Positions 1-7,646 of a stretch of DNA of 15,831 nucleotides are shown one piece after another. A program made the translations under genes and the position numbers. Each line of letters opens with the position of its first letter. Position 1 is the stretch's first letter. Under the pieces are notes generated by a model. The model saw only the letters and a program-made list of their open reading frames with translations, did not search any database and was not told where the DNA came from. The stretch comes from Loktanella sp. (lineage in GTDB: Bacteria > Pseudomonadota > Alphaproteobacteria > Rhodobacterales > Rhodobacteraceae): contig PUNR01000243.1 of assembly GCA_003551805.1 (NCBI GenBank), positions 1 to 15,831 on the forward strand. Direction: 5' to 3'.

Positions 1-271
1 CGACGCAAAATGGCGACTGACACCGGAACGGTTGGATGCACTGTGCCAAATTCAGAAAGACGTCATCACCCAAGCCGCTGGCTTAGTGGCAGAAAACGGC
101 GTTCTGGCCTATGCGACTTGTTCCGTGCTGCGGCCCGAAAACGACGCAATTGTCGACGCATTTACCCGCGCGAACCCCGAGTGGTCAGTGGTTTTGCGCG
201 ATCAAACCTTGCCGGGGCCGGATGGTGACGGATTTTTCCTTTGTTTGCTTCAAAGAAAAAACAACCTTTAG
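1..271 (+). CDS. rsmB: RsmB-like 16S rRNA (cytosine-C5) methyltransferase, C-terminal part
   Basis: This is the 3' end of a gene that begins before the window; the reading frame starts at base 2 and ends with TAG at 269-271, leaving 89 residues. What remains fits the C-terminus of the RsmB/Sun branch of the RsmB/NOP SAM-dependent methyltransferases, which modify C967 of 16S rRNA in the cytoplasm. The stretch KWRLTPERLDAL followed by the motif ATCSVLRPEN is typical; the Cys of TCS is the conserved motif-VI cysteine of m5C RNA methyltransferases. The protein ends with a short FFLCLLQR strand, as is usual in this family. The catalytic PC motif and the N-terminal NusB-like domain would lie outside the window. 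A related NOP-family enzyme is the main alternative. Confidence 0.82.
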   Translation, partial: DAKWRLTPERLDALCQIQKDVITQAAGLVAENGVLAYATCSVLRPENDAIVDAFTRANPEWSVVLRDQTLPGPDGDGFFLCLLQRKNNL

Positions 272-301
272 GTGTGTTTCTGTGATTGCGCTGTGGCTGT
301 A

Positions 302-317
302 TTAATAATTACTTAAC
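302..317 (+). promoter_or_regulatory. CtrA-binding box upstream of cckA
   Basis: The bases read TTAATAATTACTTAAC, an exact match to the alphaproteobacterial CtrA consensus TTAA-N7-TTAAC. It lies in the 90-nt gap between rsmB and cckA, ending 44 nt before the cckA start codon. Further TTAAC half-sites occur at 355-359 and 381-385, the second just inside the gene. In GC-rich sequence such a match is unlikely by chance, and the downstream gene encodes the kinase that controls CtrA, which makes a feedback loop plausible. Binding is inferred from sequence only. I could not identify a convincing -35/-10 pair here. Confidence 0.6.
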
Positions 318-361
318 TAATTAGTCGCATAGAGTTCAGGAACGAGTAATGAGGTTAACGA

Positions 362-2692
362 GTGCCCGCCCATCCGCCGGTTAACATGCCAATGGCACAT
401 CGGGTCGTCGGACGGGCGGTTATTGTATCTGTGTATTTGACTGGACTGGTGGTTTTACTTGGCGCACAGGTATTGGATTCGCCGCCTTTACGCGTGACGC
501 TAGTCGCGATCGGCGTTGTCTGTGCGGTAATCGCACTTGTTATGACGGCTTGGGTCGCGGGGCGGGGCTGGCATGTGCAACGTGGCGACACCATGGCATC
601 ACGCCTGATTGCTGATGATTCAGATTGCGCTTTTGTGGCGGACCGATCTGGCCATGTCCTTTATGCCAATGCGGCGGCGCAAAAAAACTTTGGCGATTGT
701 CGCGGGCGGTTGATGACGGATGTCTTTGCCAGCGTTCTTGCCAATCCGTCACCATTTTTCCAACGTTTGTCACAAGAAGCCTACATGTCTGGGTCCGGCA
801 AGGAAGAAGTTGTGACGCGCCGTGGTCATTTCCGGCTGGCGGTTGTTGCGTTTTGTTCGCAACGCCGGCTCTGGCGAATGACCGAACCTGAAGACCACAG
901 GGCGGCTGTTGCCCGCGACCACAACAAATTGCCACTGCCAATGATCACATTGGGCCCTGGCAACGATGTGATTCTTGTCAATCGGGCGATGCGAAACCTT
1001 CTTGGACGCAACATTGCAAAACTTGACGATTTGTTTGACGATCCGGCATTGGCAACCGGACAGCGCCATCAGGTCAATACGACCACAGGGCCGCAGACAG
1101 TGATTGTGGCCCTGACCGATGGCTGGGCCGGTGCGCGGAACCTGTACCTTTTGCCCGACGAATCCGGTGACAGCCCAAGATTTTTTAAAGCTGGCTGGGA
1201 TGCGATAGAAGACGTGCCCATCCCCCTGCTAAAGCTGTCCGAGACGGGGCAGGTTCTTGGTACAAACCGCGAATCGCGGCGGCTTTTGCAGCTGACACAG
1301 ACTGACGGTTTATGCCTTTCCGATCTGCTTGACGGTTTGGGGCGGCCGATCGTCGACTGGATGCGTGAAGCCTTTGAAGGACGCGAAGGGCGCAGTCCGC
1401 AATTCCTGCGCGGGCGTGGTAGGAATATGGACACATTCGTGCAGGTCACGCTGAATGCAGCAGGCGGCACCGCTGATCCGCATCTGATCGCCGTTCTGGA
1501 CGATGTGACCGAGCTGAAAACGCTCGAAGCGCAATTCGTCCAAAGCCAGAAAATGCAGGCGATTGGCCAACTTGCAGGTGGGGTGGCGCATGATTTCAAC
1601 AATCTTTTGACGGCGATTTCGGGGCATTGCGACCTGCTGCTTTTGCGCCACGACGAAGGGGACCAGAACTATAGTGATCTGATACAGATCCATCAGAACG
1701 CGAACCGCGCGGCAAGTCTGGTGGGGCAACTTTTGGCGTTTTCTCGCAAACAGACGCTCCAGCCAGAGGTAATTGACCTGCGCGACACGCTGTCTGATCT
1801 AACGCATCTGCTGAACCGGCTTGTGGGTGAAAAGGTCACGTTGTCGTTGCAACATTGCCCGGGGTTGATGTCGATCCGTGCAGATAAGCGCCAGTTTGAA
1901 CAAGTATTGATGAATCTTGTCGTCAACGCCCGCGACGCGATGGCAGGCAAAGGTGAAATCCGTATTGAAACCCAAAACTTGCACCTGACAGTGCCCATGA
2001 TCAAAGACCGTGCCGTCGTTCCCGCCGGAACCTATGTGCAGGTCAAGGTGATCGATCATGGCCATGGAATTGCCCCCGAAAAACTGCCGAAGATATTCGA
2101 ACCGTTCTACACCACAAAACGCCCGGGCGAGGGGACGGGGCTTGGCCTTTCGACGGCTTACGGGATCGTCAAACAGACGGGCGGCTTTATTTTTGCGCAA
2201 AGCGATGTGGAACAGGGAACAGAGTTCTCGTTACTCTTCCCCGGTCATGATCCGGCAATCGTGTCGCCGGTGCCTGTTGCGAAACCGCGCCCGGCAAAGA
2301 TCGTGCAGCCCGCCACTGGCGTCGTCCTTCTGGTCGAGGATGAGGCACCTGTGCGCGCCTTTGCGTCGCGGGCGCTACGCCTGCGCGGGTATCAGGTGTT
2401 GGAGGCCGATTGCGCCGAGGCCGCACTTTCCCTGCTGGAGGACGCGACATTGCATGTCGATCTGTTCGTGACAGATGTGATCATGCCCGGACTGGACGGG
2501 CCGACTTGGGTCAAGCAGGCCTTGACGCGCAGACCGGAAACGCCGGTCGTCTTCGTGTCGGGCTATGCCGAAGATGCGTTCAGCGACGGCCAATCGCGGG
2601 TGCCAAACGCAATTTTCCTGCCAAAGCCGTTTTCGCTGAATGCGTTGACCCAGACTGTGCAGGCGCAACTTGCCCAGAAAGTCCCAGCCTGA
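362..2692 (+). CDS. cckA: CckA-type hybrid sensor histidine kinase/phosphatase
   Basis: A membrane hybrid kinase of 776 residues that should feed phosphate through ChpT to CtrA (and CpdR), controlling motility, cell-cycle and gene-transfer-agent functions in this group. Two membrane helices lie at about 17-38 and 45-66. PAS-like regions follow at about 80-170, 185-265 and 282-385. The HisKA H-box holds His410 (GGVAHDFNNLL), the N-box Asn522 (NLVVNARDAM), then DHGHGI, FEPFYTTK and GEGTGLGLS of the ATPase domain. A C-terminal receiver domain has acidic Glu659/Asp660, phospho-acceptor Asp705 (VTDVIMPG) and Lys755 (LPKPF). The QSQKMQAIGQLAGG linker before the H-box is typical of CckA. I chose the GTG at 362 because GAGG at 351-354 stands 7 nt upstream; ATG codons at residues 9 and 11 are alternatives. 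It converges with glk. Orthology is inferred from architecture and motifs. Confidence 0.9.
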   Translation: MPAHPPVNMPMAHRVVGRAVIVSVYLTGLVVLLGAQVLDSPPLRVTLVAIGVVCAVIALVMTAWVAGRGWHVQRGDTMASRLIADDSDCAFVADRSGHVLYANAAAQKNFGDCRGRLMTDVFASVLANPSPFFQRLSQEAYMSGSGKEEVVTRRGHFRLAVVAFCSQRRLWRMTEPEDHRAAVARDHNKLPLPMITLGPGNDVILVNRAMRNLLGRNIAKLDDLFDDPALATGQRHQVNTTTGPQTVIVALTDGWAGARNLYLLPDESGDSPRFFKAGWDAIEDVPIPLLKLSETGQVLGTNRESRRLLQLTQTDGLCLSDLLDGLGRPIVDWMREAFEGREGRSPQFLRGRGRNMDTFVQVTLNAAGGTADPHLIAVLDDVTELKTLEAQFVQSQKMQAIGQLAGGVAHDFNNLLTAISGHCDLLLLRHDEGDQNYSDLIQIHQNANRAASLVGQLLAFSRKQTLQPEVIDLRDTLSDLTHLLNRLVGEKVTLSLQHCPGLMSIRADKRQFEQVLMNLVVNARDAMAGKGEIRIETQNLHLTVPMIKDRAVVPAGTYVQVKVIDHGHGIAPEKLPKIFEPFYTTKRPGEGTGLGLSTAYGIVKQTGGFIFAQSDVEQGTEFSLLFPGHDPAIVSPVPVAKPRPAKIVQPATGVVLLVEDEAPVRAFASRALRLRGYQVLEADCAEAALSLLEDATLHVDLFVTDVIMPGLDGPTWVKQALTRRPETPVVFVSGYAEDAFSDGQSRVPNAIFLPKPFSLNALTQTVQAQLAQKVPA

Positions 2693-2719
2693 CGGCATTG
2701 CGAAACCACAGGCAGGCTG
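2685..2719. repeat. Inverted repeat across the cckA/glk convergent junction
   Basis: CAGCCTG at 2685-2691 and CAGGCTG at 2713-2719 form a perfect 7-bp inverted repeat around a 21-nt loop. It covers the cckA stop codon and nearly all of the 29-nt gap before the glk stop codon. It could help end transcription from both sides, but there is no T-run on either strand and the loop is long, so it is at best a weak terminator candidate. Confidence 0.25.
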
Positions 2720-2721
2720 TC

Positions 2722-3702
2722 CTAGTCCGCTGCACCTGTCAGTGCTGTCAGATGTGCGGCTGACCCTGTCAAAGCAGCATAATCATCTTCGATTACATGG
2801 ACTGAAAAATTGCTCATGAAACCGGCGAAACGGCCTTTGTCACGGAACGCATCGCCGAACCCGAAAGCGGTCAGATGTGGCGCAAAGGCGCGTGCTACGC
2901 CGCCCACCAGATAAACCCCGCCAAAAGGCAGCTGGATCAACGACAGATTTCCGCAAACGGTGCCAAGAATGCGGGTGAAAAGTTTTGCCGCGGCCACGGC
3001 GCGCGGATCGCTGCCATCGGTGCAACCGGCCATGATATCTTGGGCTGCTGCTTCGCGCGGGTCATTGGCCTCTGCCCCCAAAAACGCATAGACCCGTTCC
3101 AGACCACGGCCTGACAGCACGTCTTCGACTGCGGGAAAGCCGTGGGCATTCGAAACGAAGTGGCACAGGCGCAGTTCCATTTCGTTGCGGATTGGCAGAT
3201 TTGCGTGACCGCTTTCTGAAGGGGTCACGATCCGGCCTGCCGGCAGATCAAAAACCGGTGCCGCATTAAATCCGGTCCCGACCCCGATCACGAGCTTTGC
3301 CGCCTGCGCGCCCGCATCGGCCCCCGGCAAAATCGTGCGGATGTTGGCCGCATCCAGATGACCCAGTGCATGACCCTGTGCCTGCAAGTCATTGAGAATA
3401 GATACTGTTTCGGCTTTTGTCGCGCGTGACAATGTGGTTTTGTCAATCGTCCAATCCAGATTGGTCATCGTCGCGCGCCCGTCGCGCACGGGACCTGCCA
3501 CTGCCACACAGGCCGCGATCGGGTCTACGCCGCCTTCATCGCTGATGTAGCGGCGCAGAACCGATTCAAGCCCCGGAAAATCCGTATTCGCATAGCGCCG
3601 GATCGTCGACTGGATGACATTGCGGCCCTGCGCCAGCGCCACGCGGGTGTTGGTGCCGCCAATGTCGGCGACAAGCGAATAGGTGTTTGCGGGATGAGCC
3701 AT
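2722..3702 (-). CDS. glk: Glucokinase (Glk family)
   Basis: ATP-dependent glucokinase, 326 residues, close to the usual length of about 320 for the bacterial Glk (non-ROK) family. It phosphorylates cytoplasmic glucose to glucose-6-phosphate. The N-terminal phosphate-binding motif DIGGTN is at 13-18, the VAVAGPV motif near 67, the catalytic Asp105 in ILNDLQA, the adenosine-side GVGTGFNAA loop near 140, and the glucose-contacting Glu163 and His166 in SESGHANLP. It has no signal peptide. It is the third gene of aglR-bglA-glk, only 8 nt after bglA, and its AGGA ribosome-binding site overlaps the bglA stop codon, so the two are probably translationally linked. Its place beside alpha- and beta-glucosidase genes indicates that it handles the glucose they release. 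Confidence 0.93.
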   Translation of the reverse strand: MAHPANTYSLVADIGGTNTRVALAQGRNVIQSTIRRYANTDFPGLESVLRRYISDEGGVDPIAACVAVAGPVRDGRATMTNLDWTIDKTTLSRATKAETVSILNDLQAQGHALGHLDAANIRTILPGADAGAQAAKLVIGVGTGFNAAPVFDLPAGRIVTPSESGHANLPIRNEMELRLCHFVSNAHGFPAVEDVLSGRGLERVYAFLGAEANDPREAAAQDIMAGCTDGSDPRAVAAAKLFTRILGTVCGNLSLIQLPFGGVYLVGGVARAFAPHLTAFGFGDAFRDKGRFAGFMSNFSVHVIEDDYAALTGSAAHLTALTGAAD

Positions 3703-3710
3703 GAATTGTC

Positions 3711-5033
3711 CTAGCGCGCGATAGCGGATTTCAGCGCGTGATAGGACGCTTTTGGCACCCGCTTCAAGGTGTCGAAATCCACATGGACCATGCCAAAGCG
3801 TTTTTCATAACCAAAAGCCCATTCGTAATTGTCCAGCAGCGACCAGTAAAAGAAGCCTTTTACATTGGCGCCTTCGTCAATCGCACGGCGGGTGGCGTTG
3901 ATGTGGTCGGATACAAATTGCGTCCTCTCGGGGTCGTAAACAGCACCGTTTTCGACCGTGTCATCCCAAGCCATGCCGTTTTCGGTCACATAAAGCGGCA
4001 GATCGCCGACATAATCGGCCGACAGCCGCGTCAGGAACGACCGCAATCCGTCAGGGTAAATTTCCCAGCCCATTTGCGTTTTGGCGCCGGGGCCTTCCTG
4101 CGATGCAAGATGCGGCCATGGTTGCGCGCGATCTTCGGTAACTTTGTGGCGTGTGTAATAATTGACGCCGAGAAAGTCGATCTTCTGACTGATTTCGGCC
4201 ATATCCGCCTGCCAGCCGTCAGGCATATGCGGGGCAAAACCGTCCAGTGCGGCGGCGGGGTAGGTGCCTTTTGTGACGGCCTCGACAAACCAGCGGTTCA
4301 TGATCGCGTCCCATGTGTCAGTCGCGCGGGCGGCACCGGCACTGTCGTCAAGCGGTTCGGTATGGTCAAAATTCAGCACAACGCCGCAGTTTTGCATGCC
4401 CTTGGCGCGCAGCCGTGTCATCGCCATGCCGTGGGCAAGGTTGATGTGGTGCATCGCGCGGGCTGTCGCGCGGATATCGCGCAGGCCCGGCGCATGATGG
4501 CCAAGAAAATGCGACAGGAACGCGACACACCAGGGTTCGTTGATCGTGGCAATTGCATGGACGCGGTCGCCGATCCGGTCAGTAATGACATCGGTGAAAT
4601 CGGCAAAAGCATGGCAGGTGTCACGATTGGTCCAGCCGCCTTTGTCAGCTAGCGCCGAAGGCAGTTCCCAGTGATACAGCGTCTGAAACGGTTTCAGCCC
4701 GCGTTCCAACATCGCGTCAACCAGCCGGTCATAGAAATCAAGCCCTTGTGTATTCACCGTGCGGCCATCTGGCATGACCCGCGCCCAAGAGGTCGAAAAG
4801 CGATAGGCATCCATGCCCGCATCGCGCAGCAAATCAAGGTCTTCGGCAAAGCGGTGGTAATGGTCGCAGGCCAATGCGCCGTCTTCACCGCGCACCACAT
4901 TGCCCGGTGTGGCGGCGAACGTGTCCCAATGGGTCGGGCCTGCGCCGCCAAATTTGTGCCCTTCGATCTGATAGGCTGCGGTGGCGGCACCGAACAGGAA
5001 GCCGTCAGGGAAATCTTGCCGTGTAAAGTTCAT
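3711..5033 (-). CDS. bglA: Beta-glucosidase, glycoside hydrolase family 1
   Basis: A 440-residue GH1 retaining beta-glycosidase, the typical family length. It starts with the family signature FLFGAATAAYQIEG (residues 12-25). The acid/base Glu166 is in TINEPW and the nucleophile Glu351 in YVTENGM. Asn290-Tyr293 region (GVNYYTRH) and WSLLDNYEWAFGY near 397-409 supply further conserved sugar-binding residues. There is no signal peptide, so it should act in the cytoplasm on imported beta-glucosides such as cellobiose. The start codon is 1 nt after the aglR stop, with AGGA 6 nt upstream inside the end of aglR, which implies one transcript. The pairing of a beta-specific enzyme with an alpha-glucoside transporter is noteworthy; exact substrate (glucoside, galactoside or fucoside) cannot be read from the sequence. 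Confidence 0.93.
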   Translation of the reverse strand: MNFTRQDFPDGFLFGAATAAYQIEGHKFGGAGPTHWDTFAATPGNVVRGEDGALACDHYHRFAEDLDLLRDAGMDAYRFSTSWARVMPDGRTVNTQGLDFYDRLVDAMLERGLKPFQTLYHWELPSALADKGGWTNRDTCHAFADFTDVITDRIGDRVHAIATINEPWCVAFLSHFLGHHAPGLRDIRATARAMHHINLAHGMAMTRLRAKGMQNCGVVLNFDHTEPLDDSAGAARATDTWDAIMNRWFVEAVTKGTYPAAALDGFAPHMPDGWQADMAEISQKIDFLGVNYYTRHKVTEDRAQPWPHLASQEGPGAKTQMGWEIYPDGLRSFLTRLSADYVGDLPLYVTENGMAWDDTVENGAVYDPERTQFVSDHINATRRAIDEGANVKGFFYWSLLDNYEWAFGYEKRFGMVHVDFDTLKRVPKASYHALKSAIAR

Positions 5034-5034
5034 C

Positions 5035-6066
5035 TTATTCCTTTCGGGGGGCAGGTCCGGTTGACCGGCCCACCATCAATTCCGCCTCAAGCAGCACATG
5101 CTGATGTGGCAATGTCGGGTCGGCGATAGCGGCCAGCAGCATTTCGGCCAGCCGTGCGCCCGCCGCACGGACCGAGGACCGCGTGGCAGTGAAAATCGGG
5201 ATATCATCGCCATTTTTCAGATAGGACAGGTCGTCATCATGCGTGATGATCGACACGTCACGCCCCATGACCAACCCTGCCTCTTCCACGGCGCGGCGCG
5301 CACCCAGTGCAGAAATCAGCGACGCGCACAGCAAAGCCGTCGGTGGGTTGTCCAGCGCCAGCATATCGCGGGTCGATTGATAGCCGAACACTTCGGTCAT
5401 TTCACTGCTGCGCATCAGGTCGGGATCAAGCGGGATGCCATGCGCCAACAGTGCTTTGGTGTAACCGTCGCGCCGCCTGTGCGCAAAATCCATAAATTCC
5501 ATCCCGTTGATCAACCCGATACGGGTATGGCCAAGGTCGATCAGGAAATCGGTCGCGCGCTGAAATGCGTGGCGGTTGTTAACGTCCAGCCAAGCATAGG
5601 GACTGCTTGCGCCAGATGACCGCCCGTGGACGACGAAGGGCAGGCCGATGTCGTTTAGCAAGGTGATCCGGCTGTCATCAAGTCGCGGCCCATGCACCAC
5701 GACCCCATCTACCGCGCGGCGTGCCTTCAGCCCGCGATAGACCTGTTCTTCCTGTCCGTCTGCGGCAATGGACAGGATCATTTCATATCCGTTGCGCGCA
5801 TAGGTTTCGCCAGCACCGGCGATGAAATCACCGAAAATCGGGTTGACCATTTCGTGCTTGGTCGAAATCGGGATGACATGGCCAATCGCCAGCGCCTTGC
5901 CGGTGGCAAGTCCCTTGGCGCGGGTGCTGGGGCGGTATTGGTATTGCGCAGCCGCGCGTTCGACGCGCAGGCGCGTTGCCTCGTTCACCTCTGGGTAGCC
6001 GTTCAGCGCGCGGCTGACGGTAGTCTGGCTTAGCCCCAGCTTTTGTGACAGTTGCTTAAGGTTCAT
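5035..6066 (-). CDS. aglR: LacI-family transcriptional regulator, probable AglR
   Basis: A 343-residue LacI/GalR regulator. The helix-turn-helix is at residues 2-25 (LKQLSQKLGLSQTTVSRALN), the hinge helix at about 45-56, and a periplasmic-binding-protein-like sugar-sensing domain fills the rest. I chose the ATG at 6066 because LacI proteins begin a few residues before the helix-turn-helix; a TTG at 6096 would add ten residues but has no ribosome-binding site. The ribosome-binding site of the ATG is itself weak (GGAAG 12 nt upstream). It is divergent to aglE and leads the aglR-bglA-glk operon. By position it corresponds to AglR, the known divergent regulator of aglEFGAK in rhizobia. Two related operator-like sites in the shared promoter region suggest that it represses both operons and itself. 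The inducer is probably an alpha-glucoside or glucose, but this is inference. Confidence 0.85.
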   Translation of the reverse strand: MNLKQLSQKLGLSQTTVSRALNGYPEVNEATRLRVERAAAQYQYRPSTRAKGLATGKALAIGHVIPISTKHEMVNPIFGDFIAGAGETYARNGYEMILSIAADGQEEQVYRGLKARRAVDGVVVHGPRLDDSRITLLNDIGLPFVVHGRSSGASSPYAWLDVNNRHAFQRATDFLIDLGHTRIGLINGMEFMDFAHRRRDGYTKALLAHGIPLDPDLMRSSEMTEVFGYQSTRDMLALDNPPTALLCASLISALGARRAVEEAGLVMGRDVSIITHDDDLSYLKNGDDIPIFTATRSSVRAAGARLAEMLLAAIADPTLPHQHVLLEAELMVGRSTGPAPRKE

Positions 6067-6081
6067 TGGACCACAGATCTT

Positions 6082-6095
6082 CCAAAGCGCTATCA
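6082..6095 (-). promoter_or_regulatory. Degenerate AglR operator in front of aglR
   Basis: CCAAAGCGCTATCA on the plus strand matches the perfect palindrome at 6244-6257 in 11 of 14 positions, with one half-site and the GCGC centre intact. It ends 15 nt before the aglR start codon and covers its weak ribosome-binding site, a position suited to autorepression. The weaker second half suggests lower affinity than the aglE-side site. The centres of the two sites are about 162 bp apart, so looping is possible but unproven. Confidence 0.5.
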
Positions 6096-6206
6096 AATTG
6101 AACGGCAGGGTAATGCAAGAAAAAACGACGCCAATTTACCCGTAATCGTTTCAGTAAACAGGGTTCTGCCTAATTCCAAGTCATTTTTTGATAAGTGACT
6201 AAGTTA

Positions 6207-6235
6207 TTGACAGGTTCGCAAAGTTGATTGACTGT
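6207..6235 (+). promoter_or_regulatory. Possible promoter of the aglE operon
   Basis: A perfect -35 hexamer TTGACA is at 6207-6212. At 17-nt spacing the -10 position would be GACTGT at 6230-6235, a poor match. The predicted start near 6242 would put the operator palindrome at 6244-6257 directly at the start site, which suits repression. The weak -10 keeps confidence low. Confidence 0.28.
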
Positions 6236-6243
6236 CGGTAAAT

Positions 6244-6257
6244 CCAAAGCGCTTTGG
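6244..6257. promoter_or_regulatory. AglR operator, perfect 14-bp palindrome
   Basis: CCAAAGCGCTTTGG is fully self-complementary with a central CG, the form expected for a LacI-family operator. It lies 86 nt before the aglE start codon, between the divergent aglR and aglE genes. A partial copy at 6082-6095 in front of aglR supports the assignment, since both borders of the same intergenic region carry the motif. I saw no third copy elsewhere in the window. Confidence 0.7.
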
Positions 6258-6311
6258 GGATTGTGATTCCTTGGTGTGGTCGGGACCGACAGATAAGCAG
6301 ATGTCAACAAA

Positions 6312-6328
6312 CACGCGAGGAGCGCGTG
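6312..6328 (+). other. Leader hairpin just before the aglE ribosome-binding site
   Basis: CACGCG (6312-6317), loop AGGAG (6318-6322) and CGCGTG (6323-6328) form a perfect 6-bp GC-rich stem with a 5-nt loop. It ends 2 nt before the GGGAGGAAG region used by aglE. The RNA hairpin could protect the 5' end of the message or affect translation initiation. The loop itself resembles a ribosome-binding site, but no good start codon stands at proper distance from it. Confidence 0.4.
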
Positions 6329-6343
6329 AAGGGAGGAAGTTCT

Positions 6344-7627
6344 ATGAAAATGAAACTCTATGCCAGTGCGGCAGCTATTGCCTTGGGCACGGTTGCGCAG
6401 GCGGATGGCCACCTGGCTGGGCAGCAGATTACTGTTGCTGGCCCGTGGCTAAGCCCCGAGGCGGAAATCGTTGCTGAAATCTTCAGCATCTTCGAAGAAC
6501 AGACAGGTGCCAGCGTCAGCTATGTCGGGTCTGACAGCTTTGAACAGCAGATCATGATCGATGCGGAATCCGGTTCCGCCCCCAATGTCGCCGTTTTCCC
6601 GCAGCCCGGTCTGGCCGCTGATATGGCGCGCCGCGGTTTCCTGACACCGCTGGCCGATGGGACTGCTGACTGGATCCGCGAAAACTATGCCGCTGGTCAG
6701 TCTTGGGTCGATCTGGGAACTTACGCAGACCAGAATGGCGACGATCAGCTTTACGGCATGTTTTTCCGTGTCGATCTGAAATCGCTTGTCTGGTTCAGCC
6801 CTGAAAACTTTGAAGATGCTGGTTACGAAATTCCAGAAACCATGGAAGAGCTGATCGCTTTGTCCGACCAGATCGTCGAAGATGGCGGCACACCATGGTG
6901 TATCGGTCTGGGTTCGGGTGCAGCAACAGGCTGGCCTGCGACCGACTGGGTCGAAGACATGATGCTGCGCACGCAGCCGCCCGAAGTATACGACGCATGG
7001 GTCAGCAACGAACTGCCGTTCGACAGCCCGGAAGTCATCAATGCGATCGAACAATTCGGTATTTTCGCCCGCAATGATGATTATGTCGCCGGCGGTTCAG
7101 GTGCCGTCGCCACGACTGATTTCCGCGACAGCCCGCGTGGTCTGTTTGACAGCCCGCCCCAGTGCTACATGCACCGTCAGGCGTCGTTCATCCCTGCGTT
7201 CTTCCCTGACGGGACAGAAATTGGCGCGGATGTCGATTTCTTCTACTTCCCTGCCTACGAAGCCGAAGATCTGGGCGCACCGGTTCTGGGCGCTGGCACT
7301 TTGTTTGCCATCACCAACCCGACCGATGGCGCACAAGAGCTGATCGAATTCCTGCGCAGCCCCGAAGCGCATGAAGTCTGGATGTCCAAAGGTGGCTTCC
7401 TGACACCACACACCGGCGTGAACCCCGATGCGTTCATCGACGACACATCGCGTCGCCTGAACGATGTTCTGCTGAACGCCACGACCTTCCGCTTTGACGC
7501 ATCAGACCTGATGCCGGGCGCTGTTGGTGCGGGTTCGTTCTGGACAGGTATGGTCGATTATGCCGGTGGTGCCGATGCCGCAGCAGTGGCCGCACAGATC
7601 CAGTCGTCCTGGGACGCGATCAGATAA
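6344..7627 (+). CDS. aglE: Alpha-glucoside ABC transporter, substrate-binding protein AglE
   Basis: Periplasmic solute-binding protein (family 1 of extracellular sugar-binding proteins), 427 residues. It captures alpha-glucosides and delivers them to AglF-AglG. An N-terminal signal peptide runs MKMKLYASAAAIALGTVAQA with likely cleavage after Ala20. The mature protein is strongly acidic. Two cysteines, Cys186 (TPWCIG) and Cys274 (PPQCYM), are the only ones and could form a periplasmic disulfide. Start ATG 6344 is chosen because GGGAGG ends 7 nt upstream and because the signal peptide starts there; an upstream in-frame extension to 6254 would spoil it, and the operator lies in that stretch. It is the first gene of the operon, bracketed by a leader hairpin and two hairpins after its stop. 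The identification rests on gene order and family resemblance; other disaccharide-binding proteins such as ThuE are relatives. Confidence 0.92.
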   Translation: MKMKLYASAAAIALGTVAQADGHLAGQQITVAGPWLSPEAEIVAEIFSIFEEQTGASVSYVGSDSFEQQIMIDAESGSAPNVAVFPQPGLAADMARRGFLTPLADGTADWIRENYAAGQSWVDLGTYADQNGDDQLYGMFFRVDLKSLVWFSPENFEDAGYEIPETMEELIALSDQIVEDGGTPWCIGLGSGAATGWPATDWVEDMMLRTQPPEVYDAWVSNELPFDSPEVINAIEQFGIFARNDDYVAGGSGAVATTDFRDSPRGLFDSPPQCYMHRQASFIPAFFPDGTEIGADVDFFYFPAYEAEDLGAPVLGAGTLFAITNPTDGAQELIEFLRSPEAHEVWMSKGGFLTPHTGVNPDAFIDDTSRRLNDVLLNATTFRFDASDLMPGAVGAGSFWTGMVDYAGGADAAAVAAQIQSSWDAIR

Positions 7628-7642
7628 GTCGTTTTCGACTTA
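7625..7642 (+). other. Hairpin overlapping the aglE stop codon
   Basis: TAAGTCG (7625-7631), loop TTTT and CGACTTA (7636-7642) form a perfect 7-bp stem that begins with the aglE stop codon TAA. It is followed after 4 nt by a stronger hairpin. Together they could act as a 3' block against exonucleases for the aglE message. Confidence 0.45.
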
Positions 7643-7646
7643 ATGC

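Noticed and set aside
3738..4652. Long open frame (304 codons) on the plus strand opposite bglA
   Set aside because: It lies wholly antisense to a clear GH1 gene with both catalytic glutamates, shows no recognisable domain, and such frames are common opposite GC-rich genes.
6107..6134. Possible aglR promoter on the minus strand (TTGGCG, 16 nt, TACCCT)
   Set aside because: Both hexamers match the consensus poorly. The position would suit the operator at 6082-6095, but the evidence is too weak to list.
6179..6200. Imperfect inverted repeat AGTCA...TGACT in the aglR-aglE gap
   Set aside because: Only five bases per arm around a 12-nt spacer in AT-rich sequence; easily due to chance, and unrelated to the operator motif.
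6326..6343. GTG at 6326 as an in-frame earlier start for aglE, with AGGAG upstream
   Set aside because: The spacing of 3 nt is too short and the AGGAG lies in a hairpin loop; ATG 6344 has a better ribosome-binding site and gives a standard signal peptide.
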